Source: Demequina salsinemoris (GTDB lineage: Bacteria > Actinomycetota > Actinomycetes > Actinomycetales > Demequinaceae). From it: a stretch of DNA of 64,000 nt. Every line of letters begins with the position of its first letter. Position 1 is the first letter of the stretch. Positions 1 through 8,969 of this stretch are shown piece by piece. The translations under genes and the position numbers were made by a program. Below the pieces are notes generated by a model, which did no database searches, was not told the DNA's origin, and was given only the letters and a program-made list of their open reading frames with translations. The DNA lies in contig NZ_BBQZ01000001.1 in NCBI RefSeq assembly GCF_000974805.1, positions 675,929-739,928 on the forward strand, written 5' to 3'.

Positions 1-20
1 CTCTCGTAAAGGTTTTGCAG

Positions 21-80
21 GAACATTTCACGCAATGTTCATTTGATCGACATCTTCGCGGCACCGCGTGACCCTAGGTT
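21..80 (+). promoter_or_regulatory. Promoter region of the secreted nuclease, with an inverted repeat and a PHO-box-like 11-mer
   Basis: Positions 21-40 carry a perfect inverted repeat GAACATT-N6-AATGTTC. It runs into GTTCATTTGAT (37-47), which agrees at 9 of 11 positions with the actinobacterial PHO-box unit GKTCAYYYRSS as I recall it. A -10-like TAGGTT lies at 75-80, leaving about 55 nt before the chosen start at 135. PhoP control would suit a phosphate-releasing enzyme, but I see only one convincing repeat unit rather than the usual tandem pair, so this is tentative. Confidence 0.3.
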
Positions 81-134
81 GTTATGCGTCCATGGAGGAC
101 GCCAACTGCCACTCTCACGACGGGGGAACCACCC

Positions 135-3100
135 ATGCGTGCACGCGCATTGCTGTCCGTCGGCCTGCTGACCATGGGGGGACTGGCGGCTGTCGCCGTC
201 CCAGCCACGGCAGCGACCGGCGACCCAATCACCGATCTGCTGATCACCGAGTATCTCGAGGGATCGAGCAGCAACAAGGGCTACGAGATCTACAACGGCA
301 CCGCTGACAGCGTCGACCTGTCCGGCTACACCGTCGAGATGTACTCGAACGCCAACACGTCAGCGACGACGCAGGCGCTGTCGGGCACCCTCGCCTCGGG
401 CGAGACGCTGGTCGTGCGCCACTCGAGCGAGGCCCTCGGCCTCAGCTCGCTCGGCGCCATCGCCCTCACCAGCGGCACCGCGAACTTCAACGGCAACGAC
501 TCGATCGTGCTCAAGTACGGTACCGACGTCGTCGACTCGATGGGGCAGATCGCCGGCAACGTGTACTGGTCCTCCGCCGCGGCGAACATGACCAACATGA
601 CGATCCACCGTGACGCCGACGTCTGCACCGGCGACACCGACCCGACCGACGAGTACGCGCTCGCGGGCTGGACCGCGACGTCGTACGACGACATCTCGGG
701 CTTCGGCTCGCACACCACCGACTGCACCGCGGGCGCGTGGGCGCACGCGAGCGGCTCGGGTGACTCGGGCGACGGTGACGCGTCGTCCGAGGTCACCGCG
801 ATCCACGACATCCAGGGCTCGGGAAGCGCCTCGGCGATGACCGGCCAGACGGTCACGATCGAGGGTGTGGTCGTCGGCGTCTACCCCGCGCTCAAGGGCT
901 TCTACGTCCAGGAGGAGGACGCCGACGTCGACGCCGACACGGCGACCTCCGAGGGCATCTTCGTGTACTACGGGTCCGCGACGCTGCCCGTCGAGCTCGG
1001 CGACGCGGCGTCGGTCACCGGAACGGTGTCCGAGTACTACGACGTGACCGAGCTCGGCTCGATCTCCGACGTTACTGTCGCATCGTCCGGGAACGTCGTC
1101 TCCCCCGCCGAGGTGAGCCTCCCGCTCGACTCGACCGACGACCTCGAGCGCTACGAGGGCATGCTCGTGACGTTCCCGCAGGAGCTGTTCGTCACCGAGT
1201 ACTACAACCAGGCGCGCTACGGGCAGCTGCTGCTCAGCTCGGGCGGTCGCCTCGACCAGCCGACCACGGTCGCGATGCCGGGCACGGCCGCGAACGCGGT
1301 CCAGGCGGCGAACGACCTCAACCAGATCACCCTGGACGATGCGACCAACGCGCAGAACGTGTGGCCCATCGCGTACGGGATCGGCGGCGCGAACGCGACG
1401 TCGAGCACCTCGCTGCGCGGCGGCGACTCCGTCACCGGCCTGGTCGGAGTCATGGACTACTACTCGTCCGGCGGTGGCTACCGCGTGCGCGCGGAGGGCT
1501 CGCTGGGCGCGTCGTACGACTTCGTGTCGAACAACTCGCGTCCCACGGAGCCGGAGGATGTCGGCGGATCGCTCAAGGTCTCGGGCTTCAACGTGCTCAA
1601 CTACTTCCTCACCGTGGACAACGGCACGGACGACGTCTGCGGCGCCACCGAGGACATGGAGTGCCGCGGCGCCGACAGCGCGTCGGAGCTGTCGAAGCAG
1701 CGCGCGAAGCTGCTGCTGGCGCTCGAGGCCCTCGACGCCGACGTCATCAGCCTCGCCGAGCTTGAGAACACGCCCGGCGTGGACCCGGCGGCCGACCTCG
1801 CAGACGGCCTCAACGACCTCCTCGGCGAGGACGTCTGGGCATCGGTCGACACCGGTGTGCTCGGCACCGACGCCATCCGCGTCGGCATGATCTACCGCAC
1901 GGACGCGGTCGAGCTCGCGGGCGACTTCACGGTCATGGACTCGAGCGTCGACGCGCGCTTCGACGACGACCGCAACCGCCCCTCGCTCGCTCAGTCGTTC
2001 ACGGACCTGCGCACCGGCGAGGACTTCACCGTCGTCGCCAACCACCTCAAGTCCAAGGGTTCGTGCCCGTCTGACGGTTCCGCTGACGAGGACCAGAGCG
2101 ATGGTGCGGGCTGCTGGAACGCCACCCGTGCGGCCGCGGCCGAGGCCATCGTCGACTGGATCGACGCGGGCGAGGCCGGCAACGGCGACCCCGACGTCAT
2201 CCTCATGGGTGACTTCAACTCGTACGCCAAGGAGGACCCGATCCAGGCCTTCGTCGACGCGGGCTTCGTCAACCTCAGCGAGGGCGACTACTCGTACGTG
2301 TACGACGGTCAGTGGGGCACGCTCGACTACGCGCTCGCGTCGTCGTCGATGGCCGAGCAGGTGACCGGCGCGACCGAGTTCCACATCAACGCGGATGAGA
2401 ATCCGGCCCTCAGCTACAACGAGGACTACATGACGACGGACGCTATCGCGGGTCTGTACTCCGAGGACATGTACCGCACATCGGACCACGACCCGGTCCT
2501 CGTGGGACTCGAGCTCGGCGACACCACGACGGTCCAGGTCCTCGGCACGAACGACTTCCACGGTCGCATCCTGCCGACGCTCAGCAGCGGTCAGGCCGGT
2601 GCCGCCGTGATGGCGGGTGCGGTCTCGACGCTCGAGTCGGAGTACACCAACTCGGTGTTCACCGCCGCGGGCGACCTGGTCGGAGCCTCGACCTTCGAGT
2701 CCTTCGTGGCCCAGGACCGCCCGACCATCCAGGCGCTCAGCATGATGGGCCTGGACGTGTCCTCGGTCGGCAACCATGAGTTCGACCAGGGCTACGACGA
2801 CCTCGTGAACCGGATCATGGCGGAGTACGACGAGGTTGAGAACCCGTACGGCGGCGCGACCTGGGAGTACCTGGGGGCCAACGTCCGCAACGAGGACGGC
2901 TCGGCTGCCCTGCCCGAGACCTGGAAGGTCACGTTCGACAACGACACGACCGACACCTCGGACGATGTGACGATGGGCTTCATCGGAGTCGTCACCGAGG
3001 ACACCCCGTCGCTCGTGTCGCCCTCCGGCATCGCGGGCCTCACGTTCGAGGACGAGTCCATCGCGGCCAACCGGTCTGCGGCAGTGCTCGAGGAGGAGGG

Positions 3101-5000
3101 CGTCGACGCGATCATCCTCCTGGTGCACGAGGGCGCGCCGACCACGGCCTACGCGGACGCGGTCGACACGTCGAACAACTTCGGCGACATGCTCTCCAAG
3201 CTCGACCCGAGCATCGACGCCGTGATCTCCGGCCACACGCACCTCGCGTACAGCCACATGGTCCCGGTGCAGGAGTGGATCGACGAGGGTCGCATGGTCA
3301 CGGAGCGCCCCGTCGTCTCCGCCGGCCAGTACGGCATGTACCTCGATCAGCTGATCTTCACCTTCAACAACGAGACTGGTGAGATCTCCCACATCGAGTC
3401 CACCACGGTGAACCTCACCGAGCAGGCGGATCCCGAGTGCACGGAGGACTGTGAGCTCCTGTACCCGGCCGACGCGGACGTGCAGGCGGTCGTGGATGCC
3501 GCGGAGGAGGCAGCCGACGACCTCGGCGCTCAGACGATCGGTGAGATCACCGAGCCCCTCTACCGAGGTCGCACCGAGGGCGGCTCGTACGGTGGCACCC
3601 GCGGTGCCGAGTCGACGCTCGGCAACGCCGTGGCCGACGCCCAGCTGTGGGCGACGGAGGACGTCGGTGCCCAGATCGCCTTCATGAACCCGGGTGGTCT
3701 GCGTGCGGACATGCTCGGAGCGGCGGCCGGCACGGGAACCTACCCGTCGACCGTGAGCTACAAGGAGGCCAACACGGTGCAGCCGTTCGGCAACACCCTG
3801 TGGACCGAGACCCTCACGGGCGCACAGATCAAGGCCGTGCTCGAGGAGCAGTGGCAGCCTGACGGCTCGTCGCGTCCCTTCCTCAAGCTGGGTGTCTCGG
3901 AGGGCTTCGTGTACACCTACGACCCGGACGCCGACCGCGGTGAGCGCATCCTCCAGATGTGGCTCGACGGTGAGGAGATCGACCTGGAGGCGGAGTACAC
4001 CGTCGCGATGAACTCGTTCCTCGCGAGCGGCGGCGACAACTTCACCACCTTCGCGGAGGGGACGGACGCCAAGGACTCGGCGCGAGTCGACTTCGACTCG
4101 ATGGTCGACTACCTCATGGCCGGCAACGCGCTCGGCACCGATTACGGCCAGCGCGCGATCGGTGTGAGCGCCGACTCGCTCGAGGTCACGGCCGGGGAGG
4201 CGTTCTCCTTTGACCTCAGCTCGCTGATGTTCACGGCGGAGCCCGACCTCACCGACGCCAACGTCGTCGTGAGCCTCGGTGGCACCGTGCTCGGCACCTT
4301 CCCGGTGACGAACGCCCTGCCGACCGACGCGTACGACGAGCAGGGCACGGCCTCGGTGACCGTCACGATCCCCGAGGGCCTCTCAGGTGAGCAGCTGCTC
4401 ACCGTCGCGGGCGACACGACCGCGACCGAGTTCTCGGTGGCGATCACCGTGCAGGCGCCCGCGGGCGGCTCGGATGGTTCGGGCGGCACGGGCGGCACGG
4501 GCGGCACGGGAGGCACGGGCGGTCAGCTCGGCGCCGGCGCGACGTCGGGCGTGGGCGAGCTCCACGCCGCGGTCGGCTCGGCCGTCGCGCTCCGCGACGC
4601 CCACCTGGCGCGCTTCCTCAGCACGAGGCAGATCGCGAAGCTCCGCGAGGCGATCGCCGAGGCACGGGACGTGCGCGTCGACGGTACCCCGGAGGAGCGT
4701 CTCGCGGCGGCGAAGAGCCTCATCAGCAAGGTGGACAAGCTCAAGGCCAAGGCGGTGGCCAAGCGCACCGCCTACCGCGAGCTGCGGAGCACCATCGCCA
4801 CGGCGGTGAAGTTCCGTCACAGCAACCTGGCGAGGAACAACCTCACGCTCAACCAGAGGCTGTACCTCAAGGATGCGGTGCTCGACGCCAAGGCGCTCTC
4901 GCCGGCCGCGTCGGTCGACAGGATCGACGAGACGAGGCATGACCTCGCCAAGACGGTCAAGCGGCTCAAGGCGAAGGCCAAGGCCGCGCGCGACAGCTGA
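135..5000 (+). CDS. Secreted multidomain endonuclease / 5'-nucleotidase (ExeM/NucH-like nuclease fused to UshA-like phosphoesterase)
   Basis: A 1621-residue exported protein likely to degrade extracellular nucleic acid and release nucleoside and phosphate. The start at 135 has a GGGGGA ribosome site and gives a clean signal peptide (residues 1-27, cleaved near PATAA); the in-frame ATG at 84 would bury it. Domains in order: lamin-tail-like (about 33-140, LLITEYLEGSSSNKGYEIYN), OB-fold region (about 220-340), endonuclease/exonuclease/phosphatase domain (about 478-795, with LAELEN, GDFNSY and SDHDPV catalytic motifs), metallophosphoesterase (about 800-1100, NDFHGR, GNHEFDQG, SGHTHLAY), 5'-nucleotidase C-terminal domain (about 1150-1340, NPGGLRADM, ANTVQPFGNTL), a Gly-Thr linker near 1450-1465 and a Lys/Arg-rich helical tail to the end. 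No LPxTG anchor is seen; the basic tail may hold the protein on the wall or on DNA. Confidence 0.9.
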   Translation: MRARALLSVGLLTMGGLAAVAVPATAATGDPITDLLITEYLEGSSSNKGYEIYNGTADSVDLSGYTVEMYSNANTSATTQALSGTLASGETLVVRHSSEALGLSSLGAIALTSGTANFNGNDSIVLKYGTDVVDSMGQIAGNVYWSSAAANMTNMTIHRDADVCTGDTDPTDEYALAGWTATSYDDISGFGSHTTDCTAGAWAHASGSGDSGDGDASSEVTAIHDIQGSGSASAMTGQTVTIEGVVVGVYPALKGFYVQEEDADVDADTATSEGIFVYYGSATLPVELGDAASVTGTVSEYYDVTELGSISDVTVASSGNVVSPAEVSLPLDSTDDLERYEGMLVTFPQELFVTEYYNQARYGQLLLSSGGRLDQPTTVAMPGTAANAVQAANDLNQITLDDATNAQNVWPIAYGIGGANATSSTSLRGGDSVTGLVGVMDYYSSGGGYRVRAEGSLGASYDFVSNNSRPTEPEDVGGSLKVSGFNVLNYFLTVDNGTDDVCGATEDMECRGADSASELSKQRAKLLLALEALDADVISLAELENTPGVDPAADLADGLNDLLGEDVWASVDTGVLGTDAIRVGMIYRTDAVELAGDFTVMDSSVDARFDDDRNRPSLAQSFTDLRTGEDFTVVANHLKSKGSCPSDGSADEDQSDGAGCWNATRAAAAEAIVDWIDAGEAGNGDPDVILMGDFNSYAKEDPIQAFVDAGFVNLSEGDYSYVYDGQWGTLDYALASSSMAEQVTGATEFHINADENPALSYNEDYMTTDAIAGLYSEDMYRTSDHDPVLVGLELGDTTTVQVLGTNDFHGRILPTLSSGQAGAAVMAGAVSTLESEYTNSVFTAAGDLVGASTFESFVAQDRPTIQALSMMGLDVSSVGNHEFDQGYDDLVNRIMAEYDEVENPYGGATWEYLGANVRNEDGSAALPETWKVTFDNDTTDTSDDVTMGFIGVVTEDTPSLVSPSGIAGLTFEDESIAANRSAAVLEEEGVDAIILLVHEGAPTTAYADAVDTSNNFGDMLSKLDPSIDAVISGHTHLAYSHMVPVQEWIDEGRMVTERPVVSAGQYGMYLDQLIFTFNNETGEISHIESTTVNLTEQADPECTEDCELLYPADADVQAVVDAAEEAADDLGAQTIGEITEPLYRGRTEGGSYGGTRGAESTLGNAVADAQLWATEDVGAQIAFMNPGGLRADMLGAAAGTGTYPSTVSYKEANTVQPFGNTLWTETLTGAQIKAVLEEQWQPDGSSRPFLKLGVSEGFVYTYDPDADRGERILQMWLDGEEIDLEAEYTVAMNSFLASGGDNFTTFAEGTDAKDSARVDFDSMVDYLMAGNALGTDYGQRAIGVSADSLEVTAGEAFSFDLSSLMFTAEPDLTDANVVVSLGGTVLGTFPVTNALPTDAYDEQGTASVTVTIPEGLSGEQLLTVAGDTTATEFSVAITVQAPAGGSDGSGGTGGTGGTGGTGGQLGAGATSGVGELHAAVGSAVALRDAHLARFLSTRQIAKLREAIAEARDVRVDGTPEERLAAAKSLISKVDKLKAKAVAKRTAYRELRSTIATAVKFRHSNLARNNLTLNQRLYLKDAVLDAKALSPAASVDRIDETRHDLAKTVKRLKAKAKAARDS

Positions 5001-5013
5001 TCCGTCGCAGCAG

Positions 5014-5159
5014 GCTGGGCCCGGCGATCGTGCGATCGCCGGGCCCAGCCGCCACGTGAAGGAGCCCGGGACCGACCGTCGGTCCCGGGCTCCTGTGCGT
5101 CCTGGGTGGACCGCTCGTCCGAGGTGGACGGCGCTGCAGGGCCCGTGGCTCCGGGCCCT
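5014..5159. terminator. Three tandem hairpins between convergent genes
   Basis: Between the nuclease gene and the convergent SDR gene lie three strong hairpins: arms 5014-5030/5033-5049 (17 nt, perfect), 5061-5076/5078-5093 (16 nt, perfect) and 5138-5145/5152-5159 (8 nt). There is no T-run, as is usual in high-GC actinobacteria. The first two are the likely bidirectional terminators. Confidence 0.75.
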
Positions 5160-5163
5160 CCGA

Positions 5164-5994
5164 CTAGCCCTTCGGCCGGTCCACGGAGATGGTGAGGTCC
5201 TGCCACGCATCGACCTCCGCGCCGAAGCGCTCGAGCTTGGCTCGGGTCTGGGTCAGCGCATGCTGGCCGGCGATGAAGTGGCGGGGCGGCACGTCGGCGT
5301 CGACGAGGGTCAGCATCGCCTCGGCGAGCGCCTCGGGCGAGCCGGGCTGGTTGCCGGGCAGCGCGTGGATGCGTGCCCAGAAGGGCTCCATCACGGGCGC
5401 GTAGTCGGGCAGGATGTCCTCGTTCTTGGCGCCCGAGGGGATCCACAGAGAGCGCACGGGTCCGGGCTCGATCAGCGTCACCTTGATCCCGAGGTGCTCG
5501 ACCTCGGCCGCGAGGGCCTCCATGAAGCCCGACACCGCGAACTTCGACGCGCAGTAGTAGCCGAGGCCCGCGGATCCGCGCACGCCCGCGATCGACGAGA
5601 TCGTGAGGATGTGGCCGGCGCGACGCTCGCGCATGTGGGGCAGCAGCGCCGTGGTGACCTTGGCCGCGCCCCAGAAGTTGGCGTCCATGACCGCCTGCGC
5701 GTCCTCGTCGGAGGTCTCCTCGATCGTCGAGAAGACGCCGATGCCGGCGTTGTTGAGCAGCACGTCGATGCCGTCCACGAGCTCCAGGGCGGCCGTCACG
5801 CAGGCCGCGACGGACTCGTCCGACGTGACGTCGAGCGGCAGCGCGTGAATGCGGCCAGGGTAGGCGGCGACGAGGTCGTCGAGGGTCTCGGGACGACGGG
5901 CGGTCGCGATCACGGTGTTGCCCGCGAGCGCGGCGGCCTCGGCGGCGGCGCGTCCGATGCCGCTCGAGCAGCCGGTGATGAGCCAGGTGGCCAT
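5164..5994 (-). CDS. Short-chain dehydrogenase/reductase (classical SDR)
   Basis: A 276-residue cytoplasmic NAD(P)-dependent oxidoreductase. The cofactor motif TGCSSGIG is at residues 6-13, followed by NNAG (NVLLNNAGIG region), the catalytic Ser in ISSIAG and the YxxxK pair in YYCASKFAV. The start MATWLITG has an AGAGGAG site just upstream; a longer reading frame exists but begins inside the neighbouring divergent gene. The sequence resembles retinol-dehydrogenase/acyl-reductase-like SDRs that act on hydrophobic alcohols or ketones, but the substrate cannot be assigned. It is monocistronic and divergent from the phosphatase-like gene at 6142. Confidence 0.88.
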   Translation of the reverse strand: MATWLITGCSSGIGRAAAEAAALAGNTVIATARRPETLDDLVAAYPGRIHALPLDVTSDESVAACVTAALELVDGIDVLLNNAGIGVFSTIEETSDEDAQAVMDANFWGAAKVTTALLPHMRERRAGHILTISSIAGVRGSAGLGYYCASKFAVSGFMEALAAEVEHLGIKVTLIEPGPVRSLWIPSGAKNEDILPDYAPVMEPFWARIHALPGNQPGSPEALAEAMLTLVDADVPPRHFIAGQHALTQTRAKLERFGAEVDAWQDLTISVDRPKG

Positions 5995-6141
5995 GGGTCT
6001 CCTCTTCTGGCCGGACGATGCGCTCGCGTCTCTCGCCGCGCCTCGCTCCGGCGTATCCGTCCACGCTACCCGCGGGTCCGGGCCGTCGACCGGGACGGAC
6101 GGCCGATTGTGCGTGCCGGTGCAAGGTGGTGGACTCGGAGC

Positions 6142-6834
6142 ATGAACACCTTCGCCAACCTTCGCGACGTCGCCAGCATCGTCCCCGGGGTCAGGTCGGG
6201 AGTGCTGTGGCGATCCGACGCCCCGCATCACGGTGACGTGCAGCCCGAGGGCCACGAGCCCTGGCCGCCGGCGCTCGTCGTCGACCTCAGGGACGATGCC
6301 GAGCGCTCGCACGGTCACCCGCTCGCGTCGACGACGACGGTGGTAGCGGTGCCCGTCTTCGCGAATGCGGCGATCCAGGCCCAGTCAGCCGGCGGGACGA
6401 TGCGGGGGCTCTACGCCCGCATGCTCGAGGACGATGCCGCGGCACGGTTCGTCGAGGCCGTCACCTTGATCTCGGAGTCCGACGGTCCCGCGCTGGTGCA
6501 CTGCTCGGCGGGCAAGGACCGCACGGGCGTCACGGTCGCGCTCGCGCTCGCGCTCATCGGGGTCGAGCGGCGGCACATCGTCGAGGACTACGTGCTCACC
6601 ACCGAGGCGATGCCTGGCGTGATCGAGCGCATGTCGCGGCAGTTCGGCATCGGCGACGCCGCCGCGAACCTCGCGTCGATCCCGCCCGAGGTGCTGCAGG
6701 CGCCCGCCTACGCGATCGAGCAGGTGCTCGACACGTGGGACAGCCACCCCGGAGGCGTCGAGGCGTGGTGGACCGAGGCCGGCGGATCGTCCGCCGTGGT
6801 GACCCGCCTCAAGGAGCGCCTGCTCGACGGCTGA
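6142..6834 (+). CDS. Tyrosine-phosphatase-like protein (IphP/DSP family), paralogue 1
   Basis: A 230-residue phosphatase of the cysteine-dependent tyrosine/dual-specificity fold. The P-loop HCSAGKDRTG (C121, R127) follows the CX5R rule, and an N-terminal FANLRDVA...LWRSDAP segment is typical of IphP-like proteins, which can act on phospho-amino acids or small phosphate esters. The start is set by the homologous start of its paralogue at 11487; the ribosome site is weak. The paralogue is coupled to the phn-type transporter, so both may act on organophosphate metabolites. This copy stands just upstream of, and may be read through into, the cysteine desulfurase gene. Confidence 0.85.
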   Translation: MNTFANLRDVASIVPGVRSGVLWRSDAPHHGDVQPEGHEPWPPALVVDLRDDAERSHGHPLASTTTVVAVPVFANAAIQAQSAGGTMRGLYARMLEDDAAARFVEAVTLISESDGPALVHCSAGKDRTGVTVALALALIGVERRHIVEDYVLTTEAMPGVIERMSRQFGIGDAAANLASIPPEVLQAPAYAIEQVLDTWDSHPGGVEAWWTEAGGSSAVVTRLKERLLDG

Positions 6835-6879
6835 TGGCCTCGGGTGCCTGGGCGTCGTCCTCAGACGTAGGGTTCCGGT

Positions 6880-8022
6880 GTGCACTATCTGGATCACGCC
6901 GCCACCTCGCCGCTGCGCCCCACCGCGCGCGAGGCATGGCTCAAGGCGGCCGACGCGGTCGGCAACCCCTCCGCGCTTCACGGTGAGGGGCGGCGTCGCC
7001 GCGCGATCGTCGAGGAGGCGCGCGAACGCATCGCCGCCGCGCTGGGGGCGCACCCGGGAGAGGTGATCCTGCTCAGCGGCGGCACCGAGGCCGACAACCT
7101 TGCGATCAAGGGCCTGTGGTGGGGGCGCGGCGGCGCGGGACGCGTCGTCTCCACGGCCGTCGAGCATCACGCGGTCCTGGACCCCGTGCGGTGGCTGGGC
7201 GACATGGACGATGCGGTGGTCGCGGAGGTGGGCGTGTCGCGCGACGGCGTCGTGGACGTGGACGCCTTCGCGGCCGCGCTGCCGGGCGCGTCGCTCGCGA
7301 CGGCCATGTGGGTCAACAACGAGGTGGGCGCGATCCAGCCCGTCGCCGCGCTCGCGGCCGCCGCGGCCGAGGCGGGCGTGCCGATGCACTGCGATGCGGT
7401 GCAGGCGGTCGCCTACGAGGACGTCTCGTTCGCCGAGTCGGGGCTCACGACCATGGCGGTCAGCGCGCACAAGCTCGGCGGCCCGGTGGGGGTCGGAGCC
7501 CTGCTCGCGCGGCGGGGCGCGCCTGTGGCGCCGCTGCTGCACGGCGGGGGACAGGAGCGCAAGGTGCGCTCCGGTACGGTCGACGCGGCGGGGGCGGCGG
7601 CCTTCGCCGCCGCGCTCGAGGAGGTCGTCGCCCATCGCGAGTCTGAGCGCGAGCGGGTCTCCGCGCTCGCGTCCCGCCTGGCTGATGGCATCCGCGACGC
7701 GGTCCCCGACGCGGTGGTCAGGGGAGCGTCGTCGGAAGGCGCCCCCCACATCGTCCATGTCGTGGTGCCCGGTGCGTCCTCGGAGGCGATGCTCATGCTC
7801 ATGGACGCGGCAGGTGTGGCGGTGTCGTCGGGCTCAGCATGCACCGCGGGCGTCGTCGAGCGCAGCCACGTGCTGCAGGCGATGGGGCACGACGCGGAGG
7901 AGTCCCGTTCGGCGGTGCGGTTCAGCCTGGGGTGGACCACGGCCGGCGCCGATGTGGACGCGGCCCTGGCGGCCCTGCCTGAGGCGGTGAGCCGCGCCCG
8001 CGCCGCGGGTGGCATGCGCTGA
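6880..8022 (+). CDS. Cysteine desulfurase (IscS/NifS-like)
   Basis: A 380-residue PLP enzyme that mobilises sulfur from cysteine. The PLP lysine lies in SAHKLGG (K198) and the persulfide cysteine in SGSACTAG (C321), the pattern of IscS-like group I enzymes. Translation starts at GTG 6880; TAGGGT at 6868-6873 ends 6 nt before it, so the mRNA is probably leaderless. In actinobacteria this gene commonly precedes mnmA, whose product needs the sulfur. Here mnmA lies 16 kb downstream in the same orientation, with phosphonate-type, glycosidase and histidine genes between them. General Fe-S supply is an alternative role. Confidence 0.9.
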   Translation: MHYLDHAATSPLRPTAREAWLKAADAVGNPSALHGEGRRRRAIVEEARERIAAALGAHPGEVILLSGGTEADNLAIKGLWWGRGGAGRVVSTAVEHHAVLDPVRWLGDMDDAVVAEVGVSRDGVVDVDAFAAALPGASLATAMWVNNEVGAIQPVAALAAAAAEAGVPMHCDAVQAVAYEDVSFAESGLTTMAVSAHKLGGPVGVGALLARRGAPVAPLLHGGGQERKVRSGTVDAAGAAAFAAALEEVVAHRESERERVSALASRLADGIRDAVPDAVVRGASSEGAPHIVHVVVPGASSEAMLMLMDAAGVAVSSGSACTAGVVERSHVLQAMGHDAEESRSAVRFSLGWTTAGADVDAALAALPEAVSRARAAGGMR

Positions 8023-8099
8023 GCGCGCGGCGACGGCCTAGGCCGACTCTCCCAGGCAGGACAGCGCGCTGCGGTCCGCCTCGACGGGAAGCGGGGCTC

Positions 8100-8825
8100 T
8101 CAGCGCTTCTGGTGTCTGAGCATGATCCGCATGCGATCGGAGCGGTAGGCGCGCACGTGGTACGTCAGCGGGGTGCCGGCGGGGTCGACGTTCGTGCCGG
8201 AGCGACGCAGGAGCGGCGCGCCCTGCTCGACCCCGAGGAGGGTTCCTTCGTGCCGCTCGGCGGCGATCGCGTCGAACGCGCGCCACGCGCTCGACACCTC
8301 GGTGCCGAGGATCGCGGGGAAGGCCGTCGGGATCCACGGGGACGAGCAGCGCCGGCGGACCTCGTCCGCGCTGAGGTCCGTGACGAGGGCGTAGACGGTG
8401 TGCATCACGGGGGAGCCACCCATGCTCGCGAGCGTCTCGATCTCCACGCCCTCGTCGATGCCGAGCTCGCGACGGGCCTCGCCGTGGAGCACGACGCGTC
8501 GCACGTCCAGGATCTCCTCTGAGAACGACGGGTCGAAGCCCTCTGAGGTGGTGTCGGTCGGGAGCCCGGCGGGGTCGACGTCCACACGCATCGGCGGCTG
8601 GGCGACGAATGTCCCCGCTCCCTGGCGCGCGACGAGGTGACCCGTGCGTCGGAGGGAGGCGATCGCCTCGCGCACGGTGAGGCGGTTCACTCCGAAGCGC
8701 GCGGCGAGCTCGGGCTCGGTGGGCACGCGCTCGCCCGGCGCCCAGGTCCCCGCGTCGAGGTCCTCGAGAAGCGCCTGCTCGACCTGGACATGCAGGGGGG
8801 TGGACAGGGTGCGGTCGACCGTCAT
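8100..8825 (-). CDS. GntR/HutC-family transcriptional regulator (PhnF-like)
   Basis: A 241-residue repressor-type regulator. Residues about 10-75 form the GntR winged helix (ERVPTEPELAARFGVNRLTV), and the rest is a UTRA ligand-binding domain ending with LTYHVRAYRSDRM. The layout and divergence from phnDCE match PhnF-like regulators that sense phosphonate or phosphate-ester ligands. A minus-strand -10 TAGGGT (8837-8832) sits 6 nt before the ATG, suggesting a leaderless transcript. Two ATCTAGA-centred palindromes in the divergent spacer are likely its operators and would control both directions. Confidence 0.88.
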   Translation of the reverse strand: MTVDRTLSTPLHVQVEQALLEDLDAGTWAPGERVPTEPELAARFGVNRLTVREAIASLRRTGHLVARQGAGTFVAQPPMRVDVDPAGLPTDTTSEGFDPSFSEEILDVRRVVLHGEARRELGIDEGVEIETLASMGGSPVMHTVYALVTDLSADEVRRRCSSPWIPTAFPAILGTEVSSAWRAFDAIAAERHEGTLLGVEQGAPLLRRSGTNVDPAGTPLTYHVRAYRSDRMRIMLRHQKR

Positions 8826-8854
8826 GCCGTCACCCTAGGTCACGTTCTGAGAAT

Positions 8855-8866
8855 TCATCTAGATGA
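8855..8866. promoter_or_regulatory. GntR operator 1
   Basis: A perfect 12-bp palindrome TCATCTAGATGA in the spacer between the GntR gene and phnD. The TCTAGA core resembles the GT-N-TA-N-AC type sites of HutC-subfamily regulators. It lies just upstream of the regulator's own TAGGGT -10, so autoregulation is likely. Confidence 0.6.
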
Positions 8867-8921
8867 CAGATTCGCGTCACGTGATGTTCGGATCGCGTCA
8901 CTACGTTCCTGACCTGTCGGA

Positions 8922-8935
8922 GTCATCTAGACGAC
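8922..8935. promoter_or_regulatory. GntR operator 2
   Basis: GTCATCTAGACGAC, a 14-bp near-palindrome sharing the TCATCTAGA half of the site at 8855. It ends 34 bp before the phnD start codon and could block transcription of phnD-phnC-phnE-phosphatase. Confidence 0.6.
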
Positions 8936-8969
8936 CGAGCTGGAATCACGACCTGAAGGCAGGCAAGTC

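Noticed and set aside
360-3392. Long minus-strand frame of about 1010 codons opposite the secreted nuclease gene
   Set aside because: It is a mirror of a strongly supported gene in GC-rich DNA; the translation is Arg/Val/Asp-rich with no domain and no ribosome site.
4470-4525. Tandem GGCACGGGC-like repeats as a possible CRISPR or regulatory array
   Set aside because: They encode the Gly-Thr linker of the secreted nuclease in frame; there are no spacers.
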